Of a DNA stretch of 64,000 nt, positions 17,837 to 27,165 are shown one piece after another. The stretch spans positions 1 to 64,000 of the forward strand of contig NZ_VLLI01000008.1 in the NCBI RefSeq assembly GCF_007830615.1, given 5' to 3'. The notes beneath the pieces were generated by a model. That model was not told the origin of the DNA. It saw nothing but the letters and a program-made list of their open reading frames with translations, and did not search any database. The position numbers and the translations under genes are program-made. How positions within the stretch are numbered: the stretch's first letter is position 1; each line of letters begins with the position of its first letter. The stretch is from Mucilaginibacter frigoritolerans. Lineage in GTDB: Bacteria; Bacteroidota; Bacteroidia; Sphingobacteriales; Sphingobacteriaceae.

Positions 17837-18224
17837 GTTCTTCGTTATTAAGTTTGGCCGCTTGTTTAGCTTGAAAATCCTCATATTGCCGCCTGATGTC
17901 GTCTATCGATATATCGAGCAGGTAAATATTTTTAAAAAAATCGGGCAGATTTTGCTCAACAAAACTTTGTTTCCGGTAGGCTTTAACTTTTTCAAAACCG
18001 TCATCGGCCACAAAAAGCCCTAAGCCCCGTTTGTTATAAACAATTTCCTGAGCCTGTAAAAATTCATATGAACGCATAACAGTATTTGGGTTAACTTCCA
18101 GTTCAACGGCAAGGTCGCGTACCGAAAGTATTTTTTGCCCCGCGGTCCATTTACCTGTTAGTATATTATCGCACACAAACGCGGCAATTTGCAGGTATAT
18201 GGCTTCGTTATCTTTAAATTCCAT
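17820..18224 (-). CDS. GntR-family regulator, YtrA type
   Basis: 134 residues. The N-terminal winged helix reads IYLQIAAFVCDNILTGKW...GQKILSVRDLAVELEVNPNTVMRSY, followed by a short helical tail with no ligand-binding domain. That size and build define the YtrA subgroup of GntR. It lies between permease and ATPase genes, as ytrA does in the Bacillus ytr operon, and probably represses its own operon through the inverted repeat at 19844-19867. Spacing to the upstream permease is 1 nt. The inducer is unknown; in Bacillus it is cell-wall-active antibiotics. Confidence 0.85.
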   Translation of the reverse strand: MEFKDNEAIYLQIAAFVCDNILTGKWTAGQKILSVRDLAVELEVNPNTVMRSYEFLQAQEIVYNKRGLGLFVADDGFEKVKAYRKQSFVEQNLPDFFKNIYLLDISIDDIRRQYEDFQAKQAAKLNNEEHEDKH

Positions 18225-18225
18225 C

Positions 18226-19002
18226 TTAAACCTGCTTTTCTTTTAACCTGTAGTATGCCGCTATCCAAATCAATATAGCCACCAGGATTAATATAATGAT
18301 TTGGCTCAGCGAAGCCGGGCCTTTAGCGGCTATGGAGTAAAACTTGTTTTCAACGTAAAAGTTGAGATAACCGTAGGGCATAGCAAGTTTAGTCACATTT
18401 AATCCTGTAATTCCCTTCAAAAACAGCGTATTTAAAAGTGTAAGTAACCCGTAGCCAACAAAGAATGCAAAACCTGTTTTGATGAACTGCAATTTTTTGA
18501 AAAATATGGCTCCGAAAATACTTATGGAGTGCAGAACTGAATAAATCACCAGCAAGATGATGGCACCGTCCTGGCGTAGGCTTAACATAGCAAAATGCTG
18601 ATCTGCCGGCCAATGTTTAGTACTGCCCAAGCCGATTAATACAAGGTAAAAAACGCTTGTATAAACAAGCATAAAAATAGGGTAGGAGTATAACCATCCT
18701 ACCATAAATTTTTCAAATGCAGTGGCTGGTAGTGTAATCGAAGCGATTGCTTTTCCTCTATCGCCAAAATCATTAAATACAGTACTGGTAAAGATGGTGC
18801 CGGAAGTTAGCATCAGGATAACAAACATGGCAGTTTGCAGGCCCGTGTCAGGAGGTTCGGGTATTATAAAAAATAAAAAAGAGCCTCCAAGCAGCATTAC
18901 CCCGGCTAAAACACCTATCGACATTAAATAAGTGCGGTAGTGTTCGGTTGTCTGTTTCACAAAAAGATGCAGGAAACGTTTTAAACTGAAGAAATTATTC
19001 AC
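18226..19002 (-). CDS. ABC transporter permease
   Basis: 258 residues with about six membrane segments (for example YLMSIGVLAGVMLLGG, AIILLVIYSVLHSISIFGAIFF, IIILILVAILIWIAAYY) and no other domain. It overlaps the ATPase at 18995 by 8 nt, so it is almost certainly that ATPase's partner. The layout ATPase-permease-GntR-x-ATPase-permease resembles the two-transporter ytr operon of Bacillus. Substrate is unknown. Confidence 0.8.
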   Translation of the reverse strand: MNNFFSLKRFLHLFVKQTTEHYRTYLMSIGVLAGVMLLGGSFLFFIIPEPPDTGLQTAMFVILMLTSGTIFTSTVFNDFGDRGKAIASITLPATAFEKFMVGWLYSYPIFMLVYTSVFYLVLIGLGSTKHWPADQHFAMLSLRQDGAIILLVIYSVLHSISIFGAIFFKKLQFIKTGFAFFVGYGLLTLLNTLFLKGITGLNVTKLAMPYGYLNFYVENKFYSIAAKGPASLSQIIILILVAILIWIAAYYRLKEKQV

Positions 19003-19843
19003 GGTTACCTCCTTTTTCCAGCATTTCCGTTAATAGGTTGCTTCCTGTTGTCACAGCATTAAAAAGTAATTCCAGGTCCATTTTACTGTACTTCCCGGTA
19101 GTGTTTTGCAGGATGGCATGTTTGCCACGCATGGTTTCCTCCTCATACAAAACTTTCATTCCTCTCGTATCCTCAAACAGACCGAATAAAAGCTTTTCCA
19201 TTAACTCATCAACCGTATTTTCCACTGCAATTTTGTGGTCATCAAGGATAAGTATGGTGTCAATCAGACTTTCAAGGTCCCTTACCTGGTGGGTTGAAAT
19301 AATAATATATCGCTCTTCGTTTAAAACTGAGGCAATCAGTTTACGGAATTGAACCTTTGACGGAATATCCAGACCATTGGTAGGTTCATCCATAATTAAT
19401 ACACTGGCATTTGTTGCCAACCCAAATGCAATCATGGCTTTCTTTTGCTGACCATAAGACATGCTACTCATCTGCTGTTCGGGATCTACATCCAATGTTT
19501 TCAAATAGGCATAAAAATCGGTTATACTAAATTTAGGATAAAACCCGGCGGTGCTTTTTAAAAACTGACCCGAAGTTAAGGTGGGTACATAAATATCTTC
19601 GGCAATAAAGAAAAGATCTTCCAATGTAGCAACAGTCCTTTTAGCGACGTCTATACCATTAATGAGGCATTTACCACTTAGCGGAAAAACAAGGCCTGCT
19701 ATACTCTTAAGCAACGTTGATTTCCCCGATCCATTTTTACCAAGCAAACCATAAATATGGCCTGGATTTAAGGAAAGGTTCAGCTTATCAAAAATGGGTT
19801 TGCCCTTTTTGTATGCGAAATCCAAATCTTTTATTTGAATCAT
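18995..19843 (-). CDS. ABC transporter ATP-binding protein, first gene of the ytr-like operon
   Basis: 282 residues. Walker A GKNGSGKST at about 35-43, signature MSYGQQKK, Walker B LIMDEPTNGLD and IISTHQVRD are intact. The signature is SYGQQ instead of the usual SGGQ, as often seen in YtrB-type ATPases. A C-terminal extension of about 60 residues follows the nucleotide-binding domain. It is the promoter-proximal gene: the start codon abuts an AGTGTA-N12-TACACT repeat, leaving a very short leader and no clear Shine-Dalgarno sequence. Confidence 0.9.
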   Translation of the reverse strand: MIQIKDLDFAYKKGKPIFDKLNLSLNPGHIYGLLGKNGSGKSTLLKSIAGLVFPLSGKCLINGIDVAKRTVATLEDLFFIAEDIYVPTLTSGQFLKSTAGFYPKFSITDFYAYLKTLDVDPEQQMSSMSYGQQKKAMIAFGLATNASVLIMDEPTNGLDIPSKVQFRKLIASVLNEERYIIISTHQVRDLESLIDTILILDDHKIAVENTVDELMEKLLFGLFEDTRGMKVLYEEETMRGKHAILQNTTGKYSKMDLELLFNAVTTGSNLLTEMLEKGGNRE

Positions 19844-19867
19844 AGTGTATTAGTATAATAGTACACT
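19844..19867 (-). promoter_or_regulatory. YtrA-type operator AGTGTA-N12-TACACT
   Basis: A perfect 6-bp inverted repeat, AGTGTA (19844-19849) and TACACT (19862-19867). It lies immediately downstream of the -7 element and abuts the start codon, so a bound protein would cover the transcription start. Bacillus YtrA is known to bind AGTGTA-N13-TACACT; the half-sites here are identical and the spacing differs by one. The third gene of the operon encodes a YtrA-type protein. Confidence 0.8.
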
Positions 19868-19868
19868 A

Positions 19869-19900
19869 CAAACATATATTGAAAATTTCAATATTCCAAA
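19869..19900 (-). promoter_or_regulatory. Bacteroidota-type promoter of the ytr-like operon
   Basis: Read on the minus strand: TTTG (19897-19900), 20 nt, then TATGTTTG (19869-19876), a full match to TTTG-N19-21-TAnnTTTG. Confidence 0.8.
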
Positions 19901-19937
19901 TGAATAATTACTTAAGAAATGTACACCTGGAAAAGCG

Positions 19938-19981
19938 CATAAACAACAAAACCTGACAATTGTCAGGTTTTGTTGTTTATG
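19938..19981 (-). terminator. Terminator of the M13 peptidase gene (44-nt perfect palindrome)
   Basis: Perfectly self-complementary over 44 nt, with arms beginning CATAAACAACAAAACC and meeting at CAATTG. It lies 50 nt beyond the peptidase stop. The outer AACAACAAA/TTTGTTGTT arms recur in the terminators at 43047 and 44786. Confidence 0.85.
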
Positions 19982-20031
19982 GTAAATAAAGTCAATTTAG
20001 TTTGTACCCTATTCCCGGGGGATTGCTCTTA

Positions 20032-22050
20032 CTACCAAATCTTTACTCTTTGGTTTTCTGGCTTGTAATTTTTGTCACCCGGCTGCACATTAAACGCTTT
20101 ATAAAAAGGGGCGAAATTCATTAAAGGGCCATTTACACGCCACATAGCCGGCGAATGTGGATTAGTGTTCACGTAAGTGCGAAGAAATGCATCTCTTGTT
20201 TTTACCCTCCATATCCTGGCAATAGATAAAAAGAAGCGCTGATCTGGAGTATAACCATCAATTTTAACAGAGTCTTTTCCCTGTTGTGTCATCTTAAATG
20301 CATCATAAGCAATAGCGATGCCACCATTATCGGCAGTATTTTCACCCAATGTAAGGCCCCCTTTTATATGAACAGTATCTAAAATGGTAAATGAACTATA
20401 TAAATCAACCAACTGTTTTGTTTTCTCCCTGAACTTTTGATAATCTTCCTTTGTCCACCAGTTTTTTACGTTGCCGTCCTTATCAAACTGCGCGCCCTGG
20501 TCATCAAAGGCATGCGTCATCTCATGGCCAATTACCATCCCTATGCCGCCATAGTTGATGGCATCATCTGCCGAAAAATCAAAATAAGGGAATTGTAAAA
20601 TACCTGCGGGGAAAACAACTTCATTAAATGATGGATTATAGTAAGCGGTAACCGTAGATGGTGTTGTACCCCATTCTGTTTTATCAACCGGTTTGTTCAA
20701 TTTTGCCAATTCAAAATTATAATTGTTTTGGTTAAGCGAGAGGATGTTTTCAAAGTATTTGGTTCTATTAATCTGCACCTTATCGTAATTCCGCCATTTA
20801 TCAGGGTATCCTATTTTTTTGGTAATAGCATATAGTTTTTCTTTTGCTTTTTGTTTTGTGCTGTCACTCATCCAATCAAGATGATTGATCCTGTTTTCGA
20901 AAGATTTTTGCAAATTGTTTACCAATACAAGTACACGTTTTTTTGCATCCTCATTAAAATATCGTTTTACATACAATTGCCCTAAAGCCTGCCCCAAATA
21001 ATGGTCAACGTTTTCAGTCATGATCTGCCTGCGGGATTTCTGTGTGGCTTGTCCCGATAATACTTTATTGAAGTCAAATGAGGCATCCACAAATGGTTTA
21101 CTAAGCGTTTCGGCGTAGTTTTGTAGGGAGCTTGCTTTTAAATAAATTTTCCAGTCATTTATGGATATTGATTTCAATTGTTCATTTAACTTATCGTAAT
21201 AAGCAGGCTGGGCCATATCAATTGAGTCGGTTGTTGCACCTAAGTCGGCAAGCAATGTCCCCCAACTTATATTAGCCTGTGTTTTGTTGATGGATGCAAC
21301 CGCTATTTTATGGTAATTTGCGTTTACATCTCTCAGCTCAATATTTGTTTTATGCGATGCGGCATTTTGTTTTTCGATGCTGTAAGTAATGTCTGCATCC
21401 TTGGTAGCTATAGCAACATCACTTCCAGTTAATTGAAATAAGGTACTGATGTATTTTTTATAGGCTTGTTGAATTTGGAGTGTAGATGAATCTGTTTTGA
21501 AATAATAATCCCTTTCAGGTAAACCAATACCAGTTTGAGAAACATGGGCAATGTTGATGCTACTGTTTTTGTTGTCGGGATAAATGCCAAAGCTAATAAC
21601 TGAGCTGTTTCCTGTTTTTAGTTCTGCTGCTACGAATTTGATCAACGATGGTACGTCCTTAATAGCATCAATACGTTCAAGTATTGGCTTAATGGGTTGG
21701 TATCCGCGTTGGTTAATGGTAGTCATATCCATGCCAGAAGCGTAAAAGTCGCCTACCTTCTGTTCAACGCTGCCCATATTATTTTTAGTTTTTGAAACAC
21801 TGTCCAGAATGTTTTGCAACAGTTTCTTTTGGGGGATATTCATGAAACTATATGAACCTACACCTGCCTGATCGCTGGCAATTTTTGCGGTATCATACCA
21901 GCGCCCGTTAACAAAGCGAAAGAAATTATTACCGGGTTTTGTTAGGGAGTCAATTCCGGCTACATCAACAAAACTTTTCTTGTGACCATCCTGATAACTC
22001 CATGCGCTCAAAACAACTAACGCTACACACAGATAAAGTGCTTTATTCAT
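20032..22050 (-). CDS. M13-family zinc metallopeptidase (neprilysin/PepO type)
   Basis: 672 residues from the ATG reading MNKALYLC; an in-frame TTG three codons earlier is less likely. A signal peptide (LYLCVALVVLSAWS) indicates export. The helical N-terminal M13 domain (from DSLTKPGNNFFRFVNGRWYD) precedes the catalytic domain. Zinc motif HEMTH is in VIGHEMTHAFDDQGAQFD, the third ligand in GENTADNGG, and the substrate-binding NPSFNEVVFPAGILQ segment and C-terminal tryptophan (KIW) are present. It probably degrades peptides outside the cytoplasm. It is monocistronic, ended by the large palindromic terminator. Confidence 0.93.
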   Translation of the reverse strand: MNKALYLCVALVVLSAWSYQDGHKKSFVDVAGIDSLTKPGNNFFRFVNGRWYDTAKIASDQAGVGSYSFMNIPQKKLLQNILDSVSKTKNNMGSVEQKVGDFYASGMDMTTINQRGYQPIKPILERIDAIKDVPSLIKFVAAELKTGNSSVISFGIYPDNKNSSINIAHVSQTGIGLPERDYYFKTDSSTLQIQQAYKKYISTLFQLTGSDVAIATKDADITYSIEKQNAASHKTNIELRDVNANYHKIAVASINKTQANISWGTLLADLGATTDSIDMAQPAYYDKLNEQLKSISINDWKIYLKASSLQNYAETLSKPFVDASFDFNKVLSGQATQKSRRQIMTENVDHYLGQALGQLYVKRYFNEDAKKRVLVLVNNLQKSFENRINHLDWMSDSTKQKAKEKLYAITKKIGYPDKWRNYDKVQINRTKYFENILSLNQNNYNFELAKLNKPVDKTEWGTTPSTVTAYYNPSFNEVVFPAGILQFPYFDFSADDAINYGGIGMVIGHEMTHAFDDQGAQFDKDGNVKNWWTKEDYQKFREKTKQLVDLYSSFTILDTVHIKGGLTLGENTADNGGIAIAYDAFKMTQQGKDSVKIDGYTPDQRFFLSIARIWRVKTRDAFLRTYVNTNPHSPAMWRVNGPLMNFAPFYKAFNVQPGDKNYKPENQRVKIW

Positions 22051-22229
22051 AAACTGCAAGATTTTTTTAAAGATAATAATTTTTTTTGCCCAGCTGTAAA
22101 ATGAAAAGGAGAAGACATTGTTTATGCGATTATAGGTATTTCTTCATTTAAAATAAGGCCGTTTGAAATATTTACATTTCAGACTAAAACATAAATGAAC
22201 TACCAATCTACATATAGGAAATAATTCTA

Positions 22230-23510
22230 TTACAAACCTTCCGTAATAACTTCTTCGGTTACGCCCGGATCTATATCTTTTGAAATCGGATTTTTCTCTC
22301 GTCCGGTTAAAAACTTTGCGAAGATGAGGGCTATAACAATCCCTATAATACCCTGACCCAATACCGTTGCCGGGGCGCCGATATGCTGCGAAACAGCCCC
22401 AACCAAAACACTGCCTATTGGCATCATACCGAAAATGGCCATCAGCAAAATGCTAATGACCCTGCCGCGCATGTGAGGTGCTGATTCGGACTGTACATAG
22501 ATATTGCAAACCGTAAACTGAGCAATACCTCCAAAACCGGCTAATGCTGCAAAAAACATAGCTAATGGAAAATTCTTTATCTGCGAAAAACCAATCAGCC
22601 CCACAGCCATAACAATGGTGCTTAAAAATAAGATCATTTTTAAACCAGTACCAGGTTTGCGTGAAGCCAGGAAGATAGTGCCGGTTACCGCGCCTATGCC
22701 AATAAAGCTGGTAATGTAACCAAAAGTGGAGGCATCGCCTTTAAAAACAACCTTGGCAAATACGGGCAAAACGGTGTTATAAGGCAGCATCAGTAAACTC
22801 ACAATGGCAAGCATTAAGATGATAAGACCAATATCGGGTGCTTTTTTAAGGTAGGCAAAGCCCTCAATAAATTCTGTCGTAATTTTTTTCTTTGAATTTT
22901 TGGGTATATGGGCCGGCAATTTCATTAGTAGTAGCGAAATAATAACCCCTCCAAAGCTTGCGGCATTAATCAGAAAACACACCGCCGCGCCAAATACATT
23001 AAGGATAATACCTGATAGGGCTGGTCCTAACAACTGCGCCAGGCTAGCCATGGCGGTAGTAAGGGATAAAGCATTCGGAAGATCAGCCGGATCGGCAACC
23101 ACTTCATTAACTAAAGCTTGCCGGGCGGGTACGTCAAAGGCATTAATGATGCCTAAAATTACACTTAGAACAAGAATTGCCCATACTGCCGTATGCCCTG
23201 TGTATATCAATATAGCTAACAACACCGCCTGTATCATGGAGGTAATTTGGGTAATCTTGATGATCTTGTACCTGTCGTAACGATCAGCAGCTACACCGCC
23301 AAAAATGGAGAATATAAATGAAGGAAATTGTTCGGCAAAAATGGTAACCCCAAGTAAAAAGGCGGAGTGTGTAATGGAGTACACCACCCAAACTACGGCA
23401 GTGCGCTGCATCCATGTGCCAAATTGCGAAACTGACCGGCCAATAAAATAGAGGGTATAATTTAAACTGCGGAACGCTCTGAACAAATTCAATTCACCGA
23501 TTTTCTTCAT
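22230..23510 (-). CDS. MFS transporter (EntS/MFS_3-like)
   Basis: 426 residues with about 12 membrane segments. The loop GGVAADRYDRYKII between segments 2 and 3 is the MFS signature, and FRSLNYTLYFIGRSVSQFGTWMQRTAVVW is the typical opening of the MFS_3/enterobactin-exporter-like group. Likely a proton-coupled drug or siderophore exporter in the inner membrane. No regulator or biosynthetic partner is adjacent, so the substrate cannot be predicted. Confidence 0.88.
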   Translation of the reverse strand: MKKIGELNLFRAFRSLNYTLYFIGRSVSQFGTWMQRTAVVWVVYSITHSAFLLGVTIFAEQFPSFIFSIFGGVAADRYDRYKIIKITQITSMIQAVLLAILIYTGHTAVWAILVLSVILGIINAFDVPARQALVNEVVADPADLPNALSLTTAMASLAQLLGPALSGIILNVFGAAVCFLINAASFGGVIISLLLMKLPAHIPKNSKKKITTEFIEGFAYLKKAPDIGLIILMLAIVSLLMLPYNTVLPVFAKVVFKGDASTFGYITSFIGIGAVTGTIFLASRKPGTGLKMILFLSTIVMAVGLIGFSQIKNFPLAMFFAALAGFGGIAQFTVCNIYVQSESAPHMRGRVISILLMAIFGMMPIGSVLVGAVSQHIGAPATVLGQGIIGIVIALIFAKFLTGREKNPISKDIDPGVTEEVITEGL

Positions 23511-23716
23511 TACGCAAGTTTATCGCATAAAAATCAATAAATGCAGATCATTGATAAAAAATGACATTGTGTAAAGTGGAGACGAGTGATTTATTTTAGT
23601 GGGAATACCACTGAGCAAATCTTTCTTTTTTCTTAAATTTATTTAACTAATTATTGATGTCGTTTAATTAGAGATATATCTAAATAGAATTTATACAGCT
23701 GCAATTTCTGATTTTT

Positions 23717-24289
23717 ATGGAAGTATTCAATCACATTAAGTATATAATTGCTATAACACTTAGTTTTAGTATAGCTCATTTATTAAGGGGTACAGTAAAG
23801 TTTATACAGCACCCTAATAGGGTGAAACCTTATATTACCCATTTGCTATGGGTAATATACATGTACTTAACACTTATTCATTTTTGGTGGTGGGAACTCC
23901 GGTTGGCTGAAATTGCTCAATGGTATTTTTTCGCCTACTTTTTTATAGTGCTGTACATTACCAATTATTATGTGATATGTACCATATTGTACCCCGATGA
24001 TATTAATGATTATAAAGACTATAAGGATTACTTTTTCTCCAGAAAGACATGGTTTTTCGGCTTATTATCAGTTGCCTTTATTGCCGATATTTTTGATACA
24101 CTTATTAAGGGTAAGGATTATTTCTTCCGTTTAGGATGGGAAGTGCCTGTCAGAAATTTAATACTGATTATACTTTGTTTAAATGGCATAAAGGTTAAAA
24201 ATCCCAAATTTCATCTCATTTTGGTTATTGTGTTTATTATATATGAGTTGTTTTTTATTGCCAGGTTGTATGATGTGCCTATAAAATAA
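23717..24289 (+). CDS. Hypothetical membrane protein
   Basis: 190 residues with about five hydrophobic segments (for example YIIAITLSFSIAHLL, YFFAYFFIVLYITNYYVICTILY, LNLIL/LIILCL). It is aromatic-rich and has no recognised motif. It stands alone, divergent from the MFS gene and convergent with the T9SS substrate gene. Codon use is AT-rich compared with its neighbours. Function unknown. Confidence 0.65.
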   Translation: MEVFNHIKYIIAITLSFSIAHLLRGTVKFIQHPNRVKPYITHLLWVIYMYLTLIHFWWWELRLAEIAQWYFFAYFFIVLYITNYYVICTILYPDDINDYKDYKDYFFSRKTWFFGLLSVAFIADIFDTLIKGKDYFFRLGWEVPVRNLILIILCLNGIKVKNPKFHLILVIVFIIYELFFIARLYDVPIK

Positions 24290-24307
24290 GAAATGACACT
24301 TTTTACT

Positions 24308-26341
24308 TTACTTAATAATAGCCACCCAACCCGAAATAACGGCCTGCCCGTTTTTTAGATCGATAATATAATAATAAGTTCCTGTAGGTAATGCTGCTCC
24401 ATTGTATCTACCATCCCAGGGAATTGGGTATCCTATGGATGAATACAGCTTCTGTCCCCAGCGGTTGAAGATATTGACGGTAGATTTAGGATAGTATTCG
24501 AGGTCATGTATCTCCCAGGTATCGTTTATGCCATCGCCGTTTGGCGTAAAAGTATCAGGGATTTTAATTGCTGAAACTATTACTGTTAATACTCCCGGGA
24601 TATACGTAATAGTATAATCAGGAGAAGCTGCCCCGCTTACCGTAATGGGATACTGTCCAACCGGTGATTGGGTTGTTGCCGTGGTAAGTACAATTGCTTG
24701 GGTAGTAAGTTGTGCCGGCCCATCACGATTTACAAAACCACTGTAAGTTATGGTTAAAGGCGGGTTAACGGTGCCATCAGATTTGGTGATATTATCGGCA
24801 GTAATGGTTAATTGGGCTGGGCTTACTGTACTGGTTGGTATTGCAATATTTATACTGGTTGCATTAGTACTGCTTAATACAATATTGCCGCTATAATTAC
24901 CCACAGGCGTGGTGGCTGCAAGCCTGATGTATACCTGTCCCGAAATACTTCCGGTACCGCTAATAGTTGCTGTGGTATTAAAGTTGATTCCATCTGTACT
25001 AACCTCAAAACCTAGTGGCGGAGTTATTAAAATCCCACCGGTAATACTTATACCTGAAACGTTAAAACTTTCTGCCAGTGAAGGTGTGCCGTAAACTGTT
25101 GTTAAGGATGATAAAGTGCCGGTTTCCACTATAGATGGAGGAGGTGTTGGGTTTACGGTAATTGTAGCCGTTATAGGTATTCCGTTACACCCGCTGCTGG
25201 AAACGAAATTTCCTAAAGAAGTAGGGAATTCCCCCGTAGTGATTTTTGATTCCACTACGTTGGTTACTGTATTGATGATCCATAATTGATTATCAGTACT
25301 ATTAGTAGCATACAATATACTTCCATCGGCACTTAGTGATATTCCCTGCGGGCTGCCTATGGGTATGGCTGTTACACTATTATTAGCTAAGTTAACAACT
25401 GAAATATTATTGGATGCATTATTGGCAACGTACAATTTGCTGCCATCGGGACTTACGCACATGCCATAAGGAACAGATCCTACGCTGATATTACTCACTA
25501 CGGTGTTTGTTGCCAGGCTAACTACTGAAACACTTTGCGAGTTGCTGTTAGCCACGTATAACTTGCTCCCATCTGGACTTACACATATGCTATGCGGTAC
25601 TGAACCAGCGTTAAGGGGAATGTTGCCCGAAACAGTATTAGTAGTGGCGTTGACCACTGTGATGGTGCCATTTCCGCAAGTTACATACACCTGTTTGCCA
25701 TCCGGGCTTGTAACTACATCCCATGGTGCTGTACCTACGGTTATGGTGTTAACCACCATATTGCTTGCCGTACTGATAACCGACAGGGTATTTGCGCCAC
25801 TGTTAGCCACGTATACCAAATTACCATCGGGGCTGGTGCATATACCCCATGGAGTGTTTCCAACGGGTATAGTAGTTTGCAGAGAGTTGTTTGCCGCATT
25901 AAAAACGGAAACCGTGTTTATCCCTTCGTTGGTTATGTAAGCCTTTGTGCCGTCAGGACTTACCGATATGCCCTCTGGAGTTGTATTTACATTAATGTTG
26001 GTGACAAATGAATTTGTTGCGGTATTGACTATAGTAAGTGTGCCATTATTAAAATTGGTTACATAAGCAAACCCGGTTGCTACAGGCGTAGCAGTAATTG
26101 TTGCCGTAATTGGCGTATTCCCTGTATTTACAGCTGTAAATGATGCGATATTCCCCATACCGCTTGCAGGCAAACCGATAGTAGGATTGCTATTTACCCA
26201 ATTATAAGTACAGCCAGAGCCTGTAAAATTTACGGTTGCCGTAGCCTCGCCGTTAGTTACAGTTTGGTTCTGTGCATATAGCTGCGGTAATACAAATAAA
26301 AAAAGTGCTATAAAAATTATAGCAGAGAAAACTCTCCTCAT
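24308..26341 (-). CDS. YVTN beta-propeller protein with T9SS type B sorting domain
   Basis: 677 residues with a signal peptide (IIFIALFLFVLPQLYA). Residues of about 105-370 hold about seven 42-residue YVTN repeats of the form VSPDGxKLYVANxxxNxVSV, forming a surface beta-propeller. Ig-like and MBG-type modules follow. The end carries the gliding-motility-associated (CHU_C) domain: TPNGDGINDTWEI, FNRWGQKLY, WDGRYNG and GTYYYIIDL. This C-terminal domain directs export by the type IX secretion system. Probably a cell-surface or released binding protein with unknown ligand. Confidence 0.9.
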   Translation of the reverse strand: MRRVFSAIIFIALFLFVLPQLYAQNQTVTNGEATATVNFTGSGCTYNWVNSNPTIGLPASGMGNIASFTAVNTGNTPITATITATPVATGFAYVTNFNNGTLTIVNTATNSFVTNINVNTTPEGISVSPDGTKAYITNEGINTVSVFNAANNSLQTTIPVGNTPWGICTSPDGNLVYVANSGANTLSVISTASNMVVNTITVGTAPWDVVTSPDGKQVYVTCGNGTITVVNATTNTVSGNIPLNAGSVPHSICVSPDGSKLYVANSNSQSVSVVSLATNTVVSNISVGSVPYGMCVSPDGSKLYVANNASNNISVVNLANNSVTAIPIGSPQGISLSADGSILYATNSTDNQLWIINTVTNVVESKITTGEFPTSLGNFVSSSGCNGIPITATITVNPTPPPSIVETGTLSSLTTVYGTPSLAESFNVSGISITGGILITPPLGFEVSTDGINFNTTATISGTGSISGQVYIRLAATTPVGNYSGNIVLSSTNATSINIAIPTSTVSPAQLTITADNITKSDGTVNPPLTITYSGFVNRDGPAQLTTQAIVLTTATTQSPVGQYPITVSGAASPDYTITYIPGVLTVIVSAIKIPDTFTPNGDGINDTWEIHDLEYYPKSTVNIFNRWGQKLYSSIGYPIPWDGRYNGAALPTGTYYYIIDLKNGQAVISGWVAIIK

Positions 26342-26463
26342 TTACTTAGGGTTGGATGCATATCCGGCTGGATAGCATCTCAAATTTATAAATATTTAAT
26401 CATCTCCGGTAAAATAATGGAAACAAGATGTTTATAGCCAGGAGAGTTTAAAAAGGTGCGGAG

Positions 26464-27165
26464 CTAATCAATCAATTTATAACCAAATCCACGGATATTT
26501 AATATCTGGACAGAGCTATCATTCACCAGGTATTTGCGGAGTCGGGTAATATAAACATCCATGCTGCGGGCATTAAAGGCATTATCTTCACCCCATATTT
26601 TTAGCAAAGCTGTTTTTCTGTCTAATAGGCTATTTTTATTGTCGAGCAGTAATTTGAGGAGATCAGCCTCACGTTGTGAAAGGCTGATTGCTTTGCCGCA
26701 ATCAATTAATTCAAGACGGTGATAGTTAAAATTAAGGCTCCCAATTTGGTTAGTTGTCGCGACGGATGAAGAAGCATTCATAGATGATTCAGGTAAATTC
26801 CTTCTGCGATTCAGGCTTTTCAGTCTTAATATCAATTCTTCCATGCTGAAAGGCTTTTTCATATAATCATCCGCGCCGGTTTCAAATCCTTTTATCACGT
26901 CGGCCGTTTGCGTTTTTGCCGTCAGAAAAATAATAGGTACCATGATATCAACTTTGCGTATGTCTTCAACCAGTGAAAATCCATCCTTGCGCGGCATCAT
27001 TACATCAACTACACATACATCGGGTTTATTGGTGTTAAAAAGGCCCCAGCCTTCAACGCCATTTGCAGCAATAGTCAATTCAAAACCCCTGGCATCCAAA
27101 GTTTCTTTAACTATTGAAGCCAAAACGGCCTCATCTTCTACCAGCAATACTTTTATCTCATTCAT
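26464..27165 (-). CDS. OmpR-family response regulator
   Basis: 233 residues. The receiver domain has the acidic pair (VEDE), phospho-acceptor Asp in VCVVDVMMPRKDG (about residue 55) and Lys in YMKKPF. The C-terminal winged helix reads LSQREADLLKLLLDNKNSLLDRKTALLKIWGE and DVYITRLRKYL. It overlaps the kinase gene by 4 nt, so both form a two-component pair. Targets are unknown; no obvious transport partner is adjacent. Confidence 0.93.
   Translation of the reverse strand: MNEIKVLLVEDEAVLASIVKETLDARGFELTIAANGVEGWGLFNTNKPDVCVVDVMMPRKDGFSLVEDIRKVDIMVPIIFLTAKTQTADVIKGFETGADDYMKKPFSMEELILRLKSLNRRRNLPESSMNASSSVATTNQIGSLNFNYHRLELIDCGKAISLSQREADLLKLLLDNKNSLLDRKTALLKIWGEDNAFNARSMDVYITRLRKYLVNDSSVQILNIRGFGYKLID

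Noticed and set aside
23717..24289. Possible toxin or immunity role for the small aromatic-rich membrane protein
   Set aside because: No partner gene or motif supports it, so it was left as hypothetical.
25280..26060. Periodic DNA repeats of about 126 bp
   Set aside because: They are the DNA image of the 42-residue YVTN beta-propeller blades and not CRISPR or satellite repeats.
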